Origin: Cunninghamia lanceolata
Taxonomy: Eukaryota > Streptophyta > Pinopsida > Cupressales > Cupressaceae
Length of the DNA stretch: 64,000 nucleotides
NCBI GenBank assembly: GCA_027924645.1
Contig: BSBN01001752.1
Location: 12,108,001-12,172,000, forward strand
Reading direction: 5' to 3'
The stretch's first letter is position 1. Each line of letters opens with the position of its first letter. The notes under the pieces are model-generated. The model was not told where the DNA came from, ran no database searches, and saw only the letters and a program-made list of their open reading frames with translations. Positions 57,097 to 64,000 of the stretch are shown in pieces. Both the position numbers and the translations under genes were made by a program.

Positions 57097-57512
57097 TGAT
57101 CCAATATCATGAAATAAAGCATCTAGATGAAACTAAGTGTAAAATTTTAAAACAAATGTTAGTAATCACGTTGAATGATCCATTATCATGAAATAAAGCA
57201 TCTAGACAAAACTGAGCATATAATTTTCAAACAAATGTTTTCGATCACACTGAATGATCCAATATCATGAAATAAAGCATCTAGATGAAACTTAGCATAA
57301 AATTTTAAAACAAATGTTTCTGATCACGTTGAATTATCCATTATCATGAAATAAAGCATATAGACGAAACTGAGCGTAAATTTTTGAAACAAATGTTTTT
57401 GATCATGCTCAATCATCCATTATCATGAAATAAAGCATACAGACGAAACTGATTGTAAAAATTTAAGACAAATGTTTTTGATCACACTCAATGATCCATT
57501 ATCATGAAATAC
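57097..57512 (+). repeat. 79-bp tandem repeat, block 1
   Basis: Five complete 79-bp units start at 57097, 57176, 57255, 57334 and 57413, with a partial sixth at 57492. Each starts with a form of TGATCCATTATCATGAAATA. Units differ by several bases but keep exact length. Confidence 0.95.
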
Positions 57513-57823
57513 AATCAGAGGATGAATCCTCACAAAATTGAAACTTTAATATCTTGAAATCTAGACGCGATCTTGAGCTGAAATCTACCAGGAATGCTTA
57601 TTTTGCTATTTCAAAGCTTTGGGGAAAATTTCGGGCTTAATCGCTTCTCTAATAAAGACTTACTAAAAATAGTAAATTCTGGTATTCTTAGCCTGTTAGA
57701 AACTTTGAAGGTTTTGAATCATTATTCAAGCAAATGGGTATCCAAAAACACAAATTTTGAAAAGAAATGAAAACAAAGACATCAATTTTCAATCCACATT
57801 ATTTTTGGGTAATGCAAGATTGC
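57513..57823. other. non-repeat insert between tandem blocks
   Basis: About 310 bp unlike the repeat, with CTAAAAATAG at 57663-57672. It may be a small insertion or unrelated sequence. No gene. Confidence 0.5.
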
Positions 57824-58138
57824 CCTTACATGTCTAGATGCTCCTACATCAAGATGAAACTAAGCATCAAGTTTTAAAACAATTGTTTCCAATCATGCTC
57901 AATGATCTATTATCATGAAATAAAGCATCTAGATGAAACTGAACATAAAATTTTATAAGAATTGTTTCCAATCATGCTAGATGATCCATTATCATGAAAT
58001 AAAGTAGCTAGATGAAACCGAGCATAAAATTTTAAAGCAAATGTTTCTAATCACACACAATGTTTCATTATCATGAAATAAAGCATCTAGGCGCATCTAA
58101 ACTTAAAATTTTAAAACAAATGTTTCTGATCACACTCA
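57824..58138 (+). repeat. 79-bp tandem repeat, block 2
   Basis: A degenerate first unit followed by units at 57903, 57982 and 58061; cut off by TGTAACGTC at 58139. Confidence 0.9.
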
Positions 58139-58400
58139 TGTAACGTCAGAAAATGTACTCTTGGGGGCTTTTCCCTTATAAGGTTTAGCTTCCAAGTCTT
58201 TAGCATGCATTTAGGACATTTTAGTTCATATTTTAACACCCCAATGGAATGAGACCTAGGTTCCTTGGCAAATAGGACCTAGGTGGATCCCTTGAGCTAT
58301 ACCCTACCCAAAAATAGGGGGGGAGGACTTGGGAACATGTGCCCTAGTCTTTCCCTATTTTGGGGCAGCCCCAATTTCTGGGTGTCGGTTACTGACCGTT

Positions 58401-58405
58401 ATTAG
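58401..58405. repeat. solo LTR left target duplication (ATTAG)
   Basis: Repeated at 59689-59693. Confidence 0.92.
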
Positions 58406-59688
58406 TGTTGCAAGTATGAGGTGAACCAGTGTTGTCATTGATGTCAACATACTCATATTGCATTGACAAGAAGGATTGGATGAGCTGTGTGCTGAGGATA
58501 TTAAGAAAATTAGTCTCAGTCAGGAACAGTGATGAGAAGAAGGCAAATGTACTGTATAGGATGCGAACCGGAGGATGCGGATTAAAGGGTTTGTATATAT
58601 GAGTCTTGAGATGCTTCAGTTAAGATTTCAGAGGTCCACATGAAGATCTGAAGGAGTTGTGGCTGTCGGTGTAGAACCGGTTCCGGCAAGTATTCAGAGG
58701 TGACAGAGGATCACAAAAAGGTCCGGTGAGGTCCGGAACTGTATAATCCTAATCTGTGGATTGGAAGGAGTCTTTGAGATGTCCTTGTGATGTGCCATCT
58801 CGAGTTGTGTATAATTTGGAGGTCCGGAAGTTCCTCCTGCACTATGACAGTGGCGACAGACAGTGTTCTTGAAGTTCCGGATAAGGAGGATAAGAGATTT
58901 CAGTAAGTAAAGGAAATGCGGACGTACCTAGTCATTCAGGCAGGCTTGTGAAGGTTCTTGGATCATGTTGAGGTTGTGTTGTTGGTCCACATTGATAGTA
59001 GAGCCCAGAATTGAAGATATTCTTCCGAATGAAATTCTTGCTCTATTTAGCCGACCGGATGAGTTGTTCATCCTGCGAATGTTCTTGTGGTGGCCGACCG
59101 GATGTGTTATTCATCTTGCGGATACTCTTATGGTTGTTTTCTGACTTAGATGTTTGTTCCTAAGTCGATGTCATGTATAAATAATGGTTTGTGAGTTCAT
59201 TTCGAAGTGTGGATTGTGTGGATGAGTGTGGCATAGCGAAGAGAAGTGCGAAAGGCAGAGCAGAGGTTTTTGGGCTTAAATGGAATTGATCCGGACATGG
59301 TAGAGATGTCATTCTCTAGTTCAAGATTGTGATTCTTATCACTTTGTAGACAGTGTGTCTCCTTGTAGGCAGTGGGCCTCTTTGTGAGCAGTGTGCTCGG
59401 GCAGTGAGCCCTAATTGGCAAGTGCCATTCTTTTTCTTATTCTTCTAACAGAGAATAATCCTTGGGTTAATCACCCCGTGGTTTTTCCCTTAACTGGGTT
59501 TTCCACGTCAAAATCTTGGTGTTTAATGTGTTGATGTTTATCTGCTCTTGTGTTTATGTATTATGCTTTCATGGATGATTAATTGATATGCTGTTAACTA
59601 ACAACGAAGAATCAAGTGTTTGAAAGAACAAGAAGTTTTATACAACTGATTCACCCCCCCCTCTCAGTTGTATGCCTTAAATCCAACA
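58406..59688 (+). mobile_element. solo LTR related to E4
   Basis: TGTTGCAAG ... AATCCAACA, 1283 bp, TSD ATTAG on both sides. The stretch from about 59340 to 59520 (AGACAGTGTGTCTCC, GGGCAGTGAGCCCTAATTGG, GAGAATAATCC) matches the E4 LTRs in inverse orientation, and the C-rich tract near the end matches the E4 G tract. The internal region was lost by LTR recombination. Confidence 0.92.
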
Positions 59689-60155
59689 ATTAGGTCCCTT
59701 TACCGACACGATAAGTTTGAATTTCAAATATCTTGGCGGGAGTGCTTGTAGATGCATATATAAACATACGTAGGCATTCATTTGTAGACTAGATTTCAAT
59801 TAGATTATGTTCATGAGATTTTGGCATCCTAAAGGTGATTCAAGGCTTTCTATTGTGTTGCAAGAGCAAACTTGTGTGTTTTGTGTGTTGATATTTGTAG
59901 ATTTGAGCATCAATCTCCTCATGGCATGAAGAGCATCTTCCTCCATGAGAGCTTCACTACAAGGTGACATAATATTGTGTTTTCATCATTGATTCCTTTG
60001 GTTTTTGGCCTCTACCTCACAAGGGCACGCCCTCTTTATCTAACAACGGTGTTCGAAGACTTAAGTGTCCTCTGGGGTTTGACTAAGGCAAACCTTTAAA
60101 CACCACAACCCCCAAACCATGTCTTGTGATTGTAGGTTATAGCTGTCACATCTAG

Positions 60156-60286
60156 AAAAAGTGGAGTTGCAAGAAGGTTGGGCAGACATCAGGGATTTAG
60201 GATCTGAAGGAAAGTTGGACAAAGGAGCATTGATGTAGAGCTACGCAGCAAAGCAGTGAAAATAGTTTAAGAATACTGAACTATTA
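60156..60286. other. short unassigned stretch
   Basis: No supported feature. Confidence 0.3.
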
Positions 60287-60790
60287 CTGTGGTTGAACCT
60301 TTGAACCACTTGAACTAACTGAACTGCTGAACCTACGGTCGCTGAACCATTGAACCTTCAACTATCAGTTCAACATACTTCTATCACCCAGACTTAATGC
60401 TGTCGGCAACTATCGGTTGAACCATTTGAACCTCTCGAACCTGATGAACTCGTTGAACCGTTGAACCTTCAATTATTCGGTTCAACATACACTACCGGTT
60501 CAATATACTCCTATAACATAGACTTTATTGATTGAACCTTTGAGTTCATTGAACCGTTGAACCCGATGCTCCTTGTTGAACCGACGAACCAAATGAACCT
60601 GCTGTATCTGTTGAACCGTTGAACCGGTTCAACCATCGGTTCAACTGTCGGCAACACTTACTATGATGAACCGGCTGAACCCTTTGAACCGTTGAACCAG
60701 TTCAACCGTTAGTTAAACTATCAACGCCACTTACCCCGATGAACCAATTGAATCTATTGAACCTTTGAATTGGTTCAACCACCTGGAAAC
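60287..60790. repeat. GAACC-rich motif cluster
   Basis: About 24 GAACC (mostly TTGAACC) plus about eight GGTTC in 500 bp, at irregular spacing. Resembles the motif-dense LTR segments of E1, E2, E3 and E6. It may belong to the LTR of the chromovirus to its right, but this is not shown. Confidence 0.6.
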
Positions 60791-60829
60791 ATCTACTATT
60801 GGTTCCCCTAATATGCTTCAACCTGATAC

Positions 60830-61080
60830 ATAGATGCAGGATACACACAAAATGTATATTCACATACAAATGCGATATACACATGAAATGTACTCAGGTA
60901 CATTAGCAATATACACACTGCTTGTATATTCAGTGAACAACATGAACTTAACCCAAAAGAACTCTTATACATACCTTTCTTCACAGGATATACATAGGAT
61001 GATACTCGCATACAAATGCGATATACTCACAAACTGTTCCTGGGATGCAATTGACGTATATACATAAAATGTATATTTGA
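60830..61080. repeat. ATACACA/TGTATAT-rich stretch
   Basis: Irregular repeats of ATACACA, ACATACAAATGCGATATAC and AATGTATATT. Confidence 0.6.
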
Positions 61081-61652
61081 ATATCATGCTGATAACCTCC
61101 TCTGTAACAAATCCCGCAGTTTCTCTTCTGCCATGACCACGAACAAAAGGAAAAAAAATAGAAAACTATTGTACAAAGTCCATTCCACTGATTTCACAGA
61201 AATCCACCAGTGGAATGGTTTTAATTGTGCATCTCGACAACAGAAAACCAAATTAAATACAAAACAATTCGATACACATAGAATTTACACAAAATCTAGA
61301 ATTTGTAAAACATAACTAATAGAATTTCTATTTCTTCATTCCAACTTCATCTCTCTGTGTCTCAAGGAACACAAGCCGATTACAAAGATTCATACACTTG
61401 ACAATTCTAGAAGGTGGAAGGTCAACCGTTCCTTAACCACCTCTGCCTGTTTTTATATTCAACTCCCTTGTTCTGATTTTGCTTAACCAAGATTATAAGC
61501 CAAAACCCTAACTAATCACATGACACATGTTTGGCACAAGACAACACAACACCTAACAACACGACACATTTGATTTCATCATCCACATACCCCAAATGCC
61601 TAAGATGTCCAAATTGGCTTAACAGGATGCCAAATTTGTGACCTCGGTTCAT
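61081..61652. other. unassigned, probable 3' region or LTR of the chromovirus
   Basis: No ORF of note. It lies downstream of the minus-strand pol. Confidence 0.35.
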
Positions 61653-61699
61653 ATGGTGGGGTCAGTTCTCATGGTGGGGTCAGTTCTCATGGTGGGGTC
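61653..61699 (+). repeat. 18-bp tandem repeat, about 2.5 units
   Basis: ATGGTGGGGTCAGTTCTC starts at 61653, 61671 and 61689. Confidence 0.9.
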
Positions 61700-61769
61700 T
61701 TTATTACAAACATGAAATGTCAACACAAATACTACATGACAACATAAAATGCATAAAATATATTAAACC

Positions 61770-62288
61770 TTAGTCTTCTCCCTCAGATGTATATTTGGCT
61801 TGTTGAAGGGGTGCTCCTGTACCATACTCCCTGGGAGAAGAGATCTCAAGCCCACTTGAGATCAGAGTTTGAAGGTCTGCACCATAGTTTGTGATTTGAT
61901 CTTTAGTCATCCAAACTGCCTCTGAATCAGGTTTCCCGTGCCAAGCCACCAAGTACTCCATGTACTCTTTGTTCCTTGTCTTCTTTGTCACTCTTGAGTC
62001 TAATATCTTCTTTAATTTTGGTGGATCATGCTTAGGAATATCATCATCTACTGCACCCTGCAATGGTTCCTATTCTACATCTGCATTCTGCTTGTATGGA
62101 GTTAAATCACATACATTGAAAATGGGTGACAATCCAAGGTCAGGAGGAAGTTGGATCTCATAAGCATTTTGCCCACACTTCTTCAAAATCTGACATGGTC
62201 CAATCTTCCTCTGCATTAGTTTGGTATGTTTACCTTTTGGGAGCCTCTCCTTCTTCAAATGAACCCACACCAAATCTCCAACATCAAA
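61770..62288 (-). pseudogene. pol: E8 integrase C-terminal region and chromodomain
   Basis: VWVHLKKERLPKGKHTKL and PIFNVCDLTPYK form the usual C-terminal integrase region. A chromodomain follows with EYMEYLVAWHGKPDSEAVW, which would steer insertion by binding chromatin. TAG 62070 lies between them. The ORF ends KYTSEGED. Confidence 0.88.
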
Positions 62289-63164
62289 TTATACATCCCT
62301 CTTTTTCTTGTCAGCATATGTTTTGTACTTCAATGTAGTTTGTTGGAGTTGGTTCTTGACTTGATCATGCACCTCCTTGATGGCTGATGCAAAGGCTTCT
62401 CCATCTGCACTAATAGACTCTCCTATATGCAGATCTCTCAGCTCCAAAATACCCCTTGGATGAACACCGTATACCATCTAAAAAGGTGACTTCCCTGTAC
62501 TCCTATTAATGGTGTCATTATAGGAAAATTCTGCTTGTGGTAGGATGTTATCCCACTTCTCTCCATGTTGTCTTGTCAAACACCTTAGTAGATTTCCCAA
62601 TGAACGGTTAACCACTTCAGTCTGCCCATCTGTTTGAGGATGGTAGGCTGATGAGAAGGATAAATTGGTTCCAAGCTTCTTCCAAAGAGTCCTCCAAAAG
62701 TGGCTAACAAATTTCACATCTCTATTTGACACTATCCTCAATGGCAATCCATGTATCCTCACTATCTCTTTGAAAAATAGATCTACAACATATGAAGCAT
62801 CACAAGTGGTTTTGCATGGCAAGAAGTGTGCCATTTTACTAAATCTATCTACTACAACAAAAACACTATCATATCCCTTCCATGTCCTAGGCAAACCCAA
62901 TACAAAGTCCATGCTTATGCTCTCCCACGGCCTACAAGGAATGGGTAGTGGCTGATACAAACCTGCATTAGTGGATCTCCCTTTTGCTTTCTGACATATC
63001 ACACATGCCTTCACAAATCTCCTCACATCTGACTGCAACTTGGGTCAATAGTAATGTCTCTTCACAAGATCAAGAGTCTTATCTAGACCAAAATGTCCTG
63101 CCATGGCCCCACAATGTTTCTCCCTAATGATATTCAGTCTCATAGAACACCGTAGAATACACAA
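62289..63164 (-). pseudogene. pol: E8 integrase zinc finger and DDE core
   Basis: N-terminal HHCC finger (HCGAMAGHFGLDKT ... CVICQKAKG), then SMDFVLGLP with the first Asp, and QTDGQTEVVNRSLG with the Glu. At the second catalytic position the sequence reads VSNRDVKF where VSDRD is usual, so Asp has become Asn, which would abolish activity. TGA at 63045 stands for the usual Trp in HYYWP. TAG at 62478 and TAA at 62289. Confidence 0.9.
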
Positions 63165-63689
63165 CTATCCACCCTTGAAAAGTAATCCATCTTGGATCAG
63201 AAATTCAGAGAACTCAACATGATATTTGTCACCAAAGGAAATACATACCTTATAGATTTCTCCAAAGTCTTCATCAGCATCATACATGGTCTTCAAAGAG
63301 TCAATGCCAACACTCTCCAATTGGATCTGATTGATGGTTAGAACCCTCCTGCTCAAAGCATCTGCTACCTTGTTCTTGACCCCTTTCTTGTGTTTGAGTG
63401 TGAAGGTGAAAGCTTGCAAAGTTTCCACCCACTTCATGTGCCTATGGTTCAGCTTCTCTTGACTGTTTATGAAACTAAGGGCCTGATTATCTGTGAACAC
63501 TATGAATTCTTTTGGCATCAAGTAATGCCTCCACTTTTTAAGTGACTGTACTAGAGCATACATCTCCAAATCATATGATGAGTATCTCTTCTTTGCATCA
63601 TTTAGTTTCTCACTGAAAAATGCAATAGGCCTACCTTCTTGACTAAGTACTGCTCCAATTGCCATGTGGCTTGCATCACATTCTACCTA
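63165..63689 (-). pseudogene. pol: E8 RNase H domain
   Basis: Gypsy RNase H with ECDASHMAIGAVLSQ, YDLEMYALVQSLKKWRHYL, FTDNQAL and KVADALSRR, so the catalytic set looks complete. TAG at 63687 and 63165. Confidence 0.92.
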
Positions 63690-64000
63690 GAAAATCTTGT
63701 TGAAGTCAGGAAGTACAAGGACTGGCTGTGCTACCACCTTCTTCTTCAATGTTTCAAATGAATCATCTACCTCCTTTGTCCAAGTGAATCTACACTTCTA
63801 TCCTCCTTTTATGGTGTCAAGCATGGGTGCACAAACATGACTAAACCCCTTTATAAACTTCCTATAAAAGGTTGCTAACCCATGGAAACTTCTAACATCA
63901 TTCAAGGTTTTAGGAGTTGGCCAAGACAATATGGCACTTACCTTCTCTTGATCCATTTTTAGTTTGTTATTTGAGATGACAAATCCCAAGTAGATGATCT
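63690..64000 (-). pseudogene. pol: E8 reverse transcriptase C-terminal part
   Basis: GFVISNNKLKMDQEKVSAI, then FHGLATFYRKFIKGFS (FLGL..YYR.FI type), the end of RT and its connection. TAG at 63798. The catalytic part is beyond the window. Confidence 0.9.

Larger units (their letters stand above)
58139..60155 (+). repeat. possible LTR interrupted by a solo LTR
   Basis: TGTAACGTCAG starts abruptly in the 79-bp array. An ATATATAAA box lies near 59757, and a possible end (GCTGTCACA) near 60155. No matching partner or target duplication found, so both limits are uncertain. Confidence 0.3.
61770..64000 (-). mobile_element. E8: chromovirus (Ty3/gypsy) pol, cut by the window edge
   Basis: One minus-strand frame from the right edge to the stop at 61770 holding RT thumb, RNase H, integrase and chromodomain. 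Seven stops, all in frame: TAG 63798, 63687, 63165, 62478 and 62070, TGA 63045, TAA 62289. No frameshift seen. The upstream part and one LTR lie outside the window. Confidence 0.92.

Noticed and set aside
57097..58138. CRISPR-like array
   Set aside because: The 79-bp units are contiguous with no unique spacers; this is an ordinary tandem repeat in plant DNA.

Overview
The window is plant nuclear DNA built almost wholly from LTR retrotransposons, several nested in one another. I see no ordinary host gene, no rRNA gene, no intact tRNA gene and no CRISPR array. Plant-type Ty3/gypsy and Ty1/copia features, a captured plant-like PDS5 fragment, very long LTRs and deep nesting suggest a seed plant with a very large, heavily methylated genome. 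A gymnosperm is plausible but not shown. All family names rest on motifs and recall; no database search was run.

Layout. (1) 1-578: AT-rich flank. (2) E1, 584-11771 (+): a complete Ty3/gypsy Tat-like element with 2.23-kb LTRs, TSD CGGTA and tRNA-Arg PBS. Its gag-pol is one frame broken by seven stops, and it carries two RNase H domains. (3) 11777-16950: decayed DNA with a chromovirus integrase tail and a probable LTR. (4) E7, 16951-24048 (-): an old non-autonomous gypsy-like element whose ORF begins with a PDS5-like segment fused in frame to a gag-type zinc knuckle. A MITE (24049-24292) and a foldback follow. (5) 24618-56601: an old transposon-type ORF ('H') cut into four pieces by three insertions: E2 (24707-32528), E3 (32572-53158) and solo LTR E6 (54061-55804). 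Each has a 5-bp TSD, and the H reading frame continues across all three junctions. E3 has about 4.3-kb LTRs and no pol; one LTR is split by E4 (34658-42153), a pol-less Ty1/copia element. (6) 56602-61769: a 79-bp tandem repeat, a solo LTR related to E4 (58406-59688) and motif-dense DNA. (7) 61770-64000 (-): pol of a chromovirus running off the right edge.

How parts fit together. E1 encodes a full enzyme set, now damaged. E2 is recent (its LTRs differ at about 4 of 2711 bases), encodes only a gag-like protein, and shares with E1 the LTR ends, core promoter, R-U5, tRNA-Arg PBS and an unusual block in front of the 3' LTR. E2 therefore looks like a non-autonomous partner of an E1-type element. 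The shared block is the most interesting signal. In E2 it resembles a whole tRNA-Arg interrupted by an extra hairpin, it sits where a polypurine tract is expected, and the hairpin shows a compensating base-pair change between E1 and E2.

Two patterns cross families. First, several LTRs or LTR-like segments carry their own dense, irregularly spaced short motif (CCGAT, ATGATG/TGACGTCA, GGCGCC, GCATG; also a GAACC-rich tract). Second, ORFs are broken mostly by in-frame TAG codons (20 of 26 counted) with few frameshifts, as expected if methylated CAG decays to TAG.
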